Of a stretch of DNA of 64,000 nt, positions 54,487 to 63,286 are shown in pieces. The DNA comes from an uncultured Oscillospiraceae bacterium. Its GTDB lineage: Bacteria > Bacillota > Clostridia > Oscillospirales > Acutalibacteraceae. The notes beneath the pieces were generated by a model that did no database searches, was not told the DNA's origin, and was given only the letters and a program-made list of their open reading frames with translations. The first letter of the stretch is position 1; every line of letters begins with the position of its first letter. The DNA lies in contig UQDP01000001.1 in assembly GCA_900539845.1 (NCBI GenBank), forward strand, positions 62,001-126,000. The letters are read 5' to 3'. The translations under genes and the position numbers were made by a program.

Positions 54487-56139
54487 ATGAAAACAAGATG
54501 GTACAAAGACGCGGTCGTATATCAGATCTATCCGCGCAGCTTTAAGGACTCAAACGGCGACGGTATCGGAGACCTCAATGGAATCACGCAAAAGGCCGAC
54601 TATATCAAAGATTTAGGCGTTGATGCCGTATGGCTCTCGCCATGCTATAAATCTCCGAACGATGACAACGGATACGATATAAGCGATTACCGTGATATCA
54701 TGGACGAATTCGGCACCTTTGCGGATTGGGAAACGATGCTCAATGCGTTCCACAGCCGCGGCATAAAGGTCATTATGGATCTGGTGGTAAACCATACCTC
54801 CGATGAGCATAAATGGTTTATTGAGAGCCGAAAAAGCAAAGATAATCCATACCGCGATTATTATATTTGGCGTGACGGCAGAGGAAAAGATAAGAAAAAT
54901 CCGCCGAATGACTGGAAAGCCTGCTTCGGCGGCTCTGCATGGGAATATGACGAGGCAACAGGTCAGTTTTACCTGCATCTGTTCAGCAAGAAACAGCCTG
55001 ATCTGAATTGGGAAAACCCAAAGGTTCGCAAAGAGGTCGAAGAAATATGCAACTTTTGGTTTGAAAAAGGTGTGGACGGCTTTCGCTGTGATGTTATCAC
55101 ATATATCTCAAAACCCGATGACCTTTATCATGCGAAGTGGAATGAGGTGGTTGTTGGTCCCCGCTGGAAACAGTATATAAACGAGCTTTGTCGTAATTCT
55201 TGGGATAAGTATGATACGCTCATTGTCGGGGAAGCTGCCGGAATAGATTTTAAACGCGCCTGCGAGATCACAAAAGAGGGCAGCAGCCTTCTGGATATGC
55301 TTTTTCATTTTGAGCATGTAAGCGCTCGTCCCGTATGCTCTTTCAGCCAAAAATTCACATTCTTGCGCCCGTTCAAAAAGATTCTTTCAAAATGGCAGGG
55401 GATGCCGGAAGATTGCTGGGGCGCGGTATATTATGAAAACTATGACCAGCCGAGAAGTCTGCCCCGGTTTGCGCCGACAGGAAAACACCGCGTAATGGCG
55501 GCAAAGAGTCTTGCAGTATCGCTTTTATTCCAAAAAGGAACGCCGTTTATCTATCAGGGTCAGGAGCTGGGTATGACGAACTGCCGGTATAAGCGCGAGG
55601 ATTATCGTGATATTCAAACGATAAATTTTATGAATGATATTGAGAAAATGCCGTTCGGAAAGCTCATTCTGCCTTTTGTTATGTTTTTCTATAAACGATA
55701 TGCCCGTGATAATGCCAGAACTCCCATGCAATGGGATAATACGGCAAACGCGGGATTTACAACAGGGACCCCCTGGGCAAAAGTAAATGATCATTACATT
55801 GAAATAAACGCGGCGGATGAAATGCGTGATCCAAACTCGGTTTTGAATTTTTATAAAAAAGCGCTTAAAGTGCGCAAAGACTATGGCGATGTTATCCGGG
55901 ACGGAAAATATCTGCCCGTGCATTCCGGCGATAATAATGTTTTTGCTTATATCCGTGATGACGGAAAACAAAAGCTTCTGATCGTTTGCAGCCTGTCTCC
56001 CAAAGCTGTAAAATTCAAGCCGCATATGGCTTTTTACGGAGAGCGCAGGGTAATTCTGTCAAATACGGAAAATCCGCCGATGCCTGATGATTGCATGAAA
56101 TTAAAGCCCTGTGAATGCGCGGTTTACGAATGGATGTGA
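54487..56139 (+). CDS. GH13 alpha-glucosidase (oligo-1,6-glucosidase type)
   Basis: This 550-residue alpha-amylase-family enzyme has the GH13 regions in order: DLVVNHTS, the subfamily mark QPDLN (170-174), GFRCDVI with nucleophile Asp202, GEAAG, and the NYDQPR variant of the NHD region. Val203 after the nucleophile is the residue linked to alpha-1,6 (isomaltase) rather than alpha-1,4 preference. No signal peptide, so it should hydrolyse imported isomalto-oligosaccharides in the cytoplasm. GGAG lies upstream. The GH31 gene follows after about 100 bases. Confidence 0.92.
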   Translation: MKTRWYKDAVVYQIYPRSFKDSNGDGIGDLNGITQKADYIKDLGVDAVWLSPCYKSPNDDNGYDISDYRDIMDEFGTFADWETMLNAFHSRGIKVIMDLVVNHTSDEHKWFIESRKSKDNPYRDYYIWRDGRGKDKKNPPNDWKACFGGSAWEYDEATGQFYLHLFSKKQPDLNWENPKVRKEVEEICNFWFEKGVDGFRCDVITYISKPDDLYHAKWNEVVVGPRWKQYINELCRNSWDKYDTLIVGEAAGIDFKRACEITKEGSSLLDMLFHFEHVSARPVCSFSQKFTFLRPFKKILSKWQGMPEDCWGAVYYENYDQPRSLPRFAPTGKHRVMAAKSLAVSLLFQKGTPFIYQGQELGMTNCRYKREDYRDIQTINFMNDIEKMPFGKLILPFVMFFYKRYARDNARTPMQWDNTANAGFTTGTPWAKVNDHYIEINAADEMRDPNSVLNFYKKALKVRKDYGDVIRDGKYLPVHSGDNNVFAYIRDDGKQKLLIVCSLSPKAVKFKPHMAFYGERRVILSNTENPPMPDDCMKLKPCECAVYEWM

Positions 56140-56238
56140 TGATTTGCTGTTTGATATGTATTGGCTCTGTGCGAAAGACGTTCATTTAAGTTGTATCTGT
56201 TAAATTTTACAAATTATTTTCAGGAAAGAGAAAACGCT

Positions 56239-58256
56239 ATGCTGTATCAAAAAGAGAACATGCTCATGCGTGAATACTGCGGTGAGAGAGTTGCCGTTGA
56301 GCCGTATGGAAAGAACAGCCTTAGGGTGCGCATTACAAAAATCATGCATTTATCCGTGAAAACTGGGCGCTGATACCTCAAAAAGAGCAAAGCTGCGAGA
56401 TCAAAATCGGTTGTGCAAACGGTTTGAGCAGGAAATTTCCCGGGAAGCATTCCGAAAATACCGCAAGTATCCTAAACGGAAAGATCATGGCGGTCATTAC
56501 AAGTGACGGCAAGCTCAGCTTCAAAAGAGCGGACGGTAAAGTTTTGCTGGAGGAATATCTGGCGGATACAAAGAATTGCCTAGGCATTAAGTCGAGAGAA
56601 CTGAACTGTGTGTCTGGGGACGTTTTTAAAGCCGTAATGCGGTTCAATGCAAACCCTGAAGAGAAACTTTACGGTATGGGTCAGTATCCAAACGGAATAT
56701 TTAATTTGAAGGGCAGTGTTTTGGAACTTGCGCAGCGGAATACCCAGTCATCCGTACCGTTTTTATATTCCAGTCTAAACTATGGATTTTTGTGGAATAA
56801 TCCCGCGATCGGCAAGGTGTGTTTCGGTACCAATATGACAGAGTGGGAGGCTGAAAGTACAAAGCAGATCGAATTCTGGATCACGTGCGGAGACAACCCT
56901 GCCGAGATTTTAGAGAATTATGTGCATGTAACAGGTAGGCCGCCCGAGATGCCTGAATACGGCTTGGGTCTGTGGCAGTGCAAATTGCGTTATTATAACC
57001 AAAAACAGGTAATGAATGTTGCGCGCGAATACACTCGCCGCGGCATTCCGCTTGATGTTATAGTTATCGATTTTTTTCACTGGCCCAAGGAGGGCGACTG
57101 GTGTTTTGACCGTAAGTTCTGGCCAAACCCGGGACATATGGTTAAAAAGCTCAAGAAGATGGGCATTAAGGTGATGGTATCTGTTTGGCCCACCGTTGCG
57201 GTCAACGCTAAGAATTATGAAAAAATGAATGAAAATGGATATTTGATTCAGACCGAAGCCGGTGTGAATATCCATATGAAGATGATTGACGACACCTCAT
57301 TTGTTGATGTAACGAATCCCAAAGCCCGTGCGTATTTTTGGAGCAGGATCAAAGAGAATTACTGCAAGTACGGCATTTATGATTTTTGGCTTGATGTGGC
57401 AGAGCCTGAATTCACGGATTACAGCTTTGAGAATTATCACTATCATAAAGGCAATGCGTTGATGGTTGCCAATGAATATCCCGCAATGTATTCAAAAACC
57501 TTTTATGACGGTCTGCGTTCAATCGGGCAAAAGGATGTAATAAGCTTGGTAAGAAGCGCTTGGGCAGGCAGCCAGAAATACGGCGCGCTTGTCTGGTCCG
57601 GTGATGTTCAGTCCACTTTTCAATCCTTCAAAACACAAATTATTTGCGGAATGCATATGGCTATGGCCGGTATTCCGTGGTGGTGCACGGATATAGGGGG
57701 ATTTTCAAACGGTAATATCCATGATGAAAAATTTCAGGAGCTGCTGATCAGATGGTTCCAGTTCGGCGCGTTTTCGCCTGTCATGCGTATGCATGGAGAC
57801 CGCGATCCCCACAAGCCTGTGATAGGTTCAAAATGCGGGACGGGCGCAAGCAATGAGATCTGGTCTTACGGCAAAGAAAATTATGAGATCATGAAAAAAT
57901 ATATTTTTATTCGCGAGAAACTGAAACCGTATATCAGAAAAATGATGAAGATCTGCAGCGAAAAAGGAACGCCTGTTATCAGACCGCTGTTTTTTCATTT
58001 TCAAAAAGACAGCGCCGTTTGGGAGATTGATGATGAATATCTGTTCGGAAGCGACCTTTTAATAGCGCCCGTGACCGAATACGGCGCGAGAGAAAGAGAT
58101 GTCTATTTGCCGTCGGGGGTCATGTGGGTCAATGCGTATACAGGGGAACTCTATGACGGCGGTCAAACGCTTTCAGTTCCCGCAGAACTGGATACGATCC
58201 CTGTGTTTTTCCGCGCCGACAGCAAAGAGATTGACGAGGATTTTTTCAGGATATAA
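56239..58256 (+). pseudogene. GH31 alpha-glycosidase with a frameshift near its 5' end
   Basis: The N-terminal piece (ATG 56239, AGGAAAGAG upstream) reads MLYQKENMLMREYCGERV and runs to NSLRVRIT, then stops at 56373. The rest of a GH31 enzyme continues in the +1 frame to 58256. It has the nucleophile Asp in FWLDVAEPE (about 57393) and the acid/base Asp in WSGDVQS. Adding one A to the A5 run at 56337-56341 restores one frame of about 672 residues, with RITKNHAFIRENWAL at the join. Relatives are cytoplasmic YicI-like alpha-xylosidases/alpha-glucosidases. The break may be real, phase-variable or a sequencing error; the downstream part is otherwise undamaged. Confidence 0.88.
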
Positions 58257-58274
58257 AGCAAAGGCGGAATGTGA

Positions 58275-59228
58275 ATGAAAATTAAAAGCAAGCAGATGGA
58301 TGCGCAGATACGCGTGCAGGGCGAACTTCTCAGAGCAATAAGTCCGCTGGGCAGCGAAAAGATCCAGCGCATTCTTTCTCCCATTTCTGGCAGGGCGCTT
58401 TCTCTGCTCAGCTTGAAACATCTTCATTGTAAAAAAATCAGTATCATGCGCAAAAACGGCTCAGCCATGCGCATCTGTGTGTTTGATTCGCAGGTCAAAA
58501 ACGGAAGTAAAGTCGGTATATTATGGCTCCACGGCGGCGGTTATTCGCTCGGTGCGCCGGAGATGGCGGCCATGTCTTTTCCCCGCCACCTGCTTAAAAA
58601 CTTTAATTGCGTTATTGTTTCTCCTGATTATACTCTTTCCGCAAAGTCGGAATATCCTGCCTCTTTTAACGACGCTTGTTTGGCTCTTGAATGGATGCTT
58701 GAACATAAGCAGCTGCTCGGCTTTGCGGGGGAAAAGATCGTTGTAGGCGGGGAGAGCGCGGGCGGAGGACTTGCTGCTGCGCTTGCGATTTACGCAAGGG
58801 ATCAAGGCAAAAACTGCTTCGGGTTTCAGATTCCGCTTTATCCAATGCTGGATGACCGGGTGACACGGACTTCTGCCGATAATGATGCTCCGGTCTGGAA
58901 CACAAAATCAAACAAATCGGCGTGGAAAATCTATCTCGGAGACCGCGTTATGAATCTCAGCGTACCTGTATATGCCGCTCCTGCAAGGGAAACGAATTTT
59001 TCGAATATACCGCCTGTGATATCAGCGGTCGGCACGATAGATCCGTTTTATGCCGAGGATATTATGTTTTTCGGTAATATAGAAAAATCTGGAGCTGAGG
59101 TTAAATGTTTTGTTGCCGAGGGCGGATTTCATGCGTATGATATGCTTGCTCCGTATGCGAAAATAAGCAGATCGACAGTGGAATTTATGCTGGACGCTTA
59201 CAAAGAATACACTGAAAAATATCTTTGA
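58275..59228 (+). CDS. Alpha/beta hydrolase of the hormone-sensitive lipase/acetyl esterase type
   Basis: This 317-residue esterase-like protein has the HSL-family oxyanion motif HGGG at 86-89, the nucleophile Ser161 in GESAG, Asp in GTIDPFY and the catalytic His in EGGFHAYD. No signal peptide is present. Such enzymes remove acetyl or short acyl groups. Standing directly after two alpha-glycosidases (18 bases), it may de-acetylate imported oligosaccharides, but this is inference. GGCGGA precedes the ATG. Confidence 0.9.
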   Translation: MKIKSKQMDAQIRVQGELLRAISPLGSEKIQRILSPISGRALSLLSLKHLHCKKISIMRKNGSAMRICVFDSQVKNGSKVGILWLHGGGYSLGAPEMAAMSFPRHLLKNFNCVIVSPDYTLSAKSEYPASFNDACLALEWMLEHKQLLGFAGEKIVVGGESAGGGLAAALAIYARDQGKNCFGFQIPLYPMLDDRVTRTSADNDAPVWNTKSNKSAWKIYLGDRVMNLSVPVYAAPARETNFSNIPPVISAVGTIDPFYAEDIMFFGNIEKSGAEVKCFVAEGGFHAYDMLAPYAKISRSTVEFMLDAYKEYTEKYL

Positions 59229-59252
59229 GACAAATATATTTCTTATAAATTG

Positions 59253-59281
59253 TTTACATAATTTATATTATATGATATAAT
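59253..59281 (+). promoter_or_regulatory. Promoter of the secreted repeat-protein gene
   Basis: TTTACA (59253-59258), 17-base spacer, and TATAAT (59276-59281) with a TG two bases upstream (extended -10). Confidence 0.78.
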
Positions 59282-59335
59282 TATTTTGTGTATATTTGTC
59301 AAAATCCATATACGTTTTTAAGGGGTGCTGATGTT

Positions 59336-61687
59336 ATGTCTAAAGGGAAAAGGGTAATCTCCATCTTTCTTTCCGTTATTCTTTGCGCCGTCTCGTTTTT
59401 CGGCGTTTATACCACTTCAGCGTCCGCAGCCACCAGCGGAAGCTGCGGCGCGAGCGGAAGCAGTGTAAACTGGTCTTACGACACGAACACGAAACAGCTT
59501 ACGATATCCGGCAGCGGGGACATCAAAAATTACAGCGTGATCACGATCTTTGACCGCGTTCCGTGGTATGACTACCGAAACGAGTGCACCTCGCTTGTTA
59601 TCGGGGAAGGCGTTACAGGCATCGGAGACAGAGCGTTCTATCAGATGAGCGCTTTGCAGAGCGCTTCACTGCCGAGCACGCTGACCGTAATCAGCGATTA
59701 TGCTTTTGCCGAATGCACGAATCTTTCTGAAATCAATCTGCCCCCGAATCTTACGACGATCAGGGCGTACGCGTTTAATAAGAGCGGAATTACGCAGGTC
59801 GTTTTCCCGGACAGCTTAACCAGCATAGGGCGCACACGTATCGGAAATGTTGAGACAGGCTTTACTTTTGCGGATTGCCCGAATCTTGAAAGCGTAAAAT
59901 TCGGCTCGGGTCTAACCGATACGGGTCTCGCGACGTTCAGAAATTCAGGCGTAAAACATGTTGATTTCGGAAATACCGTTACCACGATAGGCGAATGGTC
60001 TTTTTACGGTACTTTCATTACGTCTGTTGCACTGCCTGAAACTATCGCTTCGGTTGGGATGCGGGCGTTTTCGGAAATCCCTACTTTATATGAAGTGTAC
60101 ATATATAATGATGCTTGCAGCTTTAACGGCGTAATCGGTGATGACCCGTTTGCCGGCAGCCAGCAGAGTCTCACTTTCTACGGGCATTCGCAGTCTACCA
60201 CGCAGACTTATGCCGAGGAACACGGGTATCATTTCGTTTCCATTGATGAATGTGCACACGAAAATATGTATGAAAACATAACCGTTGAACCCACCTGTGA
60301 GACAGACGGCGAGAAACAGATCATATGCTTTGACTGCGGCGCTGTAGTGCGTACAGAAATGATTGCAGCTCTCGGTCATGATTTTGTGACTCTTGAAACC
60401 GAGGATAAGACCGCGCAGGACGGGCATATCTATGAATATCAGGCTTGTTCGCGCTGTCAGAAGGAAAACACGGTTGCGACGCACAAAGAATGGATCGAAG
60501 GGTATTATACGGAAAATTACACGATTGAGCCGACCTGCACAGCGGGCGGACTCGTGACGAGAACCTGTACCGTATGCGGTCAAAAAAGCATACCCACCAT
60601 TGTTCCGGCTAAAGGTCATAATGTTGAAAACTATACGGAGCAGGCGCTGCCTACCTGTACGGAGGACGGATACAGAAAAGGAGTGTGCACAGCCTGCGGA
60701 GAGACGGTAACGGTCACTCTTCCGGCAACAGGTCATACAAACGAGCTTCTAAGTACGAATATCACGGAAGACGGTCATACTTATAACACATATCAATGCT
60801 CCGTTTGTTCGGAGCAGACGGAAGAATGTATCCACAATGCGTGGATAGAAGGCTACTATACCGAGGAGGTCGTATCACAGGCGACCTGCACTTCCATGGG
60901 CAGCATAGAGAAAAAATGCACAGTCTGCGGCAAGACAGAAACGCAAAATATTATGCCCACGGGGCATGCGTATGACAGCGGCGTTGTAACGAAAGAGCCG
61001 ACCTGTACGGAGTCCGGCGCAACGACGTATACCTGCGCCAACTGCGGTAATTCGTATGATATTCCGATACTCCCGCTCGGTCATGATTACAGTATTGATG
61101 TGATCTTGCAGGAGCCAACCTGCACCGCGTCCGGAACAGGTTCAAAGCAGTGCTCAAGATGCACGGCCGCAACTACATATGAGATACCTGCACTCGGCCA
61201 CAATATAACCGATTCGTCGGATTACACGGTCGTTAATGAGCCAACCTGCACCGATCCGGGCACTGCAAGCGGAACCTGCGCGAACTGCGGCGAGGTCGTT
61301 GAAGTTGAGATACCGGCGGCGGGGCATAATTATGACAGCGAAAACGCGGTGATCGTTACTCCGCCCACCTGTACGCAAGAGGGCACAGCGCTTGAAACAT
61401 GCACAGTGTGCGGCGCTCAGAATGAAATATCCGTGCCCGCAACGGGCCACAGATACCATTTCACGGAGATAACCACAGGCACTTTCGGAACGCGTTTGAA
61501 TTACGTGTGCGAAAACTGCGGCGGCAGCACGGATGCTTTTCAGACAACTGTTGAGGCAGGCTTTCTGCTTTATATGAACGCTGCCGTTGAGGATGTAACA
61601 AACGGTTATCTCTACGATGTGAATAATGACGGCTATATCACCGTAAGAGACTATACGATCGTTAAGGGTTATATTGCCGTAAGCTGA
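59336..61687 (+). CDS. Secreted BspA-type leucine-rich-repeat and CxxC-repeat protein with a dockerin-like C-terminus
   Basis: This 783-residue secreted protein has a Sec signal peptide (lysine-rich start, hydrophobic core, ASAA cleavage site near residue 31). About 250 residues of BspA-type LRR_5 repeats follow (IGDRAFYQMSAL, ISDYAFAECTNL, PETIASVGMRAFSE). About 400 residues of a repeated PTCT..G...C..CG......PA.GH unit come next: eight clear copies and about three degenerate ones. The C-terminal 25 residues hold a single dockerin-type calcium loop (DVNNDGYITVRDY). No LPXTG or SLH motif is present. It may be an adhesin or a cellulosome-type component; the function is unknown. AGGGG precedes the ATG. 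Confidence 0.85.
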   Translation: MSKGKRVISIFLSVILCAVSFFGVYTTSASAATSGSCGASGSSVNWSYDTNTKQLTISGSGDIKNYSVITIFDRVPWYDYRNECTSLVIGEGVTGIGDRAFYQMSALQSASLPSTLTVISDYAFAECTNLSEINLPPNLTTIRAYAFNKSGITQVVFPDSLTSIGRTRIGNVETGFTFADCPNLESVKFGSGLTDTGLATFRNSGVKHVDFGNTVTTIGEWSFYGTFITSVALPETIASVGMRAFSEIPTLYEVYIYNDACSFNGVIGDDPFAGSQQSLTFYGHSQSTTQTYAEEHGYHFVSIDECAHENMYENITVEPTCETDGEKQIICFDCGAVVRTEMIAALGHDFVTLETEDKTAQDGHIYEYQACSRCQKENTVATHKEWIEGYYTENYTIEPTCTAGGLVTRTCTVCGQKSIPTIVPAKGHNVENYTEQALPTCTEDGYRKGVCTACGETVTVTLPATGHTNELLSTNITEDGHTYNTYQCSVCSEQTEECIHNAWIEGYYTEEVVSQATCTSMGSIEKKCTVCGKTETQNIMPTGHAYDSGVVTKEPTCTESGATTYTCANCGNSYDIPILPLGHDYSIDVILQEPTCTASGTGSKQCSRCTAATTYEIPALGHNITDSSDYTVVNEPTCTDPGTASGTCANCGEVVEVEIPAAGHNYDSENAVIVTPPTCTQEGTALETCTVCGAQNEISVPATGHRYHFTEITTGTFGTRLNYVCENCGGSTDAFQTTVEAGFLLYMNAAVEDVTNGYLYDVNNDGYITVRDYTIVKGYIAVS

Positions 61688-61752
61688 TAACGGATCAAAA
61701 GGCTTTGAGAATCGAGCCGGCTTATGCCTTTGCCGATTCTATCTACAGTCTT

Positions 61753-61785
61753 AAAAAGGCGGTAAATTTTTACTGCCTTTTTAAT
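61753..61785 (+). terminator. Terminator after the secreted repeat protein
   Basis: AAAAAGGC (61753-61760) pairs with GCCTTTTT (61775-61782), with GTAAA/TTTAC extending the stem around a single G/T mismatch, then T-rich sequence. Confidence 0.8.
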
Positions 61786-61793
61786 TTTGTCTA

Positions 61794-61822
61794 TTTACAA
61801 TATTATTAAAATATATTAATAT
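61794..61822 (+). promoter_or_regulatory. Probable promoter of pyrH
   Basis: TTTACA (61794-61799) is 17 bases from TAATAT (61817-61822). The sequence around it is almost all A and T, so other registers are possible. Confidence 0.5.
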
Positions 61823-61846
61823 ATAATAAAGACTGGAGGTTGGTTT

Positions 61847-62554
61847 ATGAGCGCGGTTTATAAAAGAATTCTTTTGAAACTTTCGGGCGAGGTGCTTGCC
61901 GGTCCGAACGCAACGGGGATAGATAACGATACCGTTGTAACCATTTGCAAATCTATAAAGGCTGTTGCAGATCTGGGTGTTGAAGTCGGCATTGTTGTCG
62001 GCGGCGGAAATTTCTGGCGCGGAAGGTCAAGCGAGGGTATGGACAGAGCAAGAGCGGACCACATCGGAATGCTTGCAACGGCAATGAATTCACTTGCTTT
62101 GTGCGATGCACTGGAGCAGCTCGGCGCCGATGTGCGTGTGCAGACTGCTATTGAAATGCGCCAGATCGCGGAACCGTATATAAGAAACAGAGCGATACGC
62201 CACCTTGAAAAGGGCAGAATCGTTATATTCGGCTGCGGAACCGGTTCTCCGTTTTTCTCAACGGATACGGCAGCCGCGTTAAGAAGCGTTGAGATGAATG
62301 CGGACGCGTTGCTGAAAGCAACCAATGTTGACGGTGTTTTTGACATGGATCCGAATAAATATTCAGACGCCGTTAAATATGATACTGTAACATTCAGGGA
62401 AGTGATAAACAGAGATCTGAAAGTTATGGATTCCACGGCGTTTTCGCTTTGCAAAGATAACGATATGACCATTATTGTATTTAATCTGGATGAGCCTGAA
62501 AACCTTGTTAAGGTCGTTGAGGGTAAAAATATAGGTACAACTGTTACAAACTGA
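61847..62554 (+). CDS. pyrH: Uridylate kinase
   Basis: PyrH phosphorylates UMP to UDP in pyrimidine synthesis. The 235-residue amino-acid-kinase-fold protein has [10 protein letters not shown], the glycine-rich [10 protein letters not shown] and the [19 protein letters not shown] block typical of bacterial PyrH. CTGGAGG precedes the ATG. It restarts the rpsB-tsf-pyrH-frr order after the inserted carbohydrate genes and has its own promoter. Confidence 0.96.
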   Translation: MSAVYKRILLKLSGEVLAGPNATGIDNDTVVTICKSIKAVADLGVEVGIVVGGGNFWRGRSSEGMDRARADHIGMLATAMNSLALCDALEQLGADVRVQTAIEMRQIAEPYIRNRAIRHLEKGRIVIFGCGTGSPFFSTDTAAALRSVEMNADALLKATNVDGVFDMDPNKYSDAVKYDTVTFREVINRDLKVMDSTAFSLCKDNDMTIIVFNLDEPENLVKVVEGKNIGTTVTN

Positions 62555-62590
62555 AAGATTATCAGCTAAGTAGGCAGTTTGCGCGCCGTT

Positions 62591-62617
62591 GCCCGCAGGC
62601 GCCGCAATAAAGCGGGC
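62591..62617 (+). promoter_or_regulatory. Hairpin upstream of the frr ribosome binding site
   Basis: GCCCGC (62591-62596) pairs with GCGGGC (62612-62617), directly before the GGAAAGG site of frr. No T tract follows, so it is not a terminator; it may affect translation. Confidence 0.3.
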
Positions 62618-62633
62618 GGAAAGGTGAACAAAT

Positions 62634-63188
62634 ATGGAAACAGTATTCAAGAAAACAAAAGAGAGAATGAATAAGTGCCTTGATTCTCTTGAAAGAGATT
62701 ATAAAGCGATTCGTGCAGGCAGGGCAAATCCGGCCGTGCTGGACAGGATAACGGTTGACTATTACGGCACCCCAACCTACATTAATCAGATGGCTGCGGT
62801 CAGTGTTCCCGAACCCAGAATGCTTATGATCCAGCCGTGGGACGCATCTACTTTAAAAGAAATAGAAAAAGCTATCAACACTTCCGATATCGGTATCAAT
62901 CCCAGCAACGACGGAAAAGTAATCAGGCTTGTTTTTCCTGCCCTTACCGAAGAGCGTCGTAAAGAGCTTGTAAAGGATGTTTCAAAGCGCGCCGAAGAAG
63001 CAAAGGTCGCCGTCAGAAATGTGCGCAGAGACGCTATGGATGATATCAAAAAGCTTAAGAAAAACAATGAGATCACAGAGGATGATCTCAAGGACGGCGA
63101 AAAAAAGCTTCAGAATATTACGGACGACTTTGTTAAACAGATAGAAGAAATGGAAAAGAAAAAGGAAACGGAGATTCTTTCCATTTAA
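62634..63188 (+). CDS. frr: Ribosome recycling factor
   Basis: RRF releases ribosomes from mRNA after termination, with EF-G. The 184-residue protein has RAGRANPAVLDRITVDYYGTP-type sequence near the N-terminus and is full length, with the long helical bundle elsewhere. GGAAAGG lies upstream. uppS follows after about 98 bases that include a GC-rich hairpin (63240-63258). Confidence 0.96.
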   Translation: METVFKKTKERMNKCLDSLERDYKAIRAGRANPAVLDRITVDYYGTPTYINQMAAVSVPEPRMLMIQPWDASTLKEIEKAINTSDIGINPSNDGKVIRLVFPALTEERRKELVKDVSKRAEEAKVAVRNVRRDAMDDIKKLKKNNEITEDDLKDGEKKLQNITDDFVKQIEEMEKKKETEILSI

Positions 63189-63239
63189 ACTTTCGGTCGC
63201 GTTTGATCTGCGGCTGAGTTGTGAAAAACGGCAGTCACA

Positions 63240-63258
63240 GGCGGGGAAGCTCTCCGCC
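63240..63258 (+). promoter_or_regulatory. GC-rich hairpin in the frr-uppS gap
   Basis: GGCGGGGA (63240-63247) and TCTCCGCC (63251-63258) form an 8-bp stem with one G-T pair and a 3-base loop. An ATTTTT run starts 9 bases later, then the uppS ribosome binding site. It could be a weak attenuator or a translational control element. Confidence 0.35.
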
Positions 63259-63286
63259 GTTCTGTCATTTTTAAAGGAGAATGGAT

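Noticed and set aside
59336..61687. Cell-wall anchoring by LPXTG or SLH in the repeat protein
   Set aside because: No such motif at the C-terminus; a dockerin-like loop ends the protein instead.
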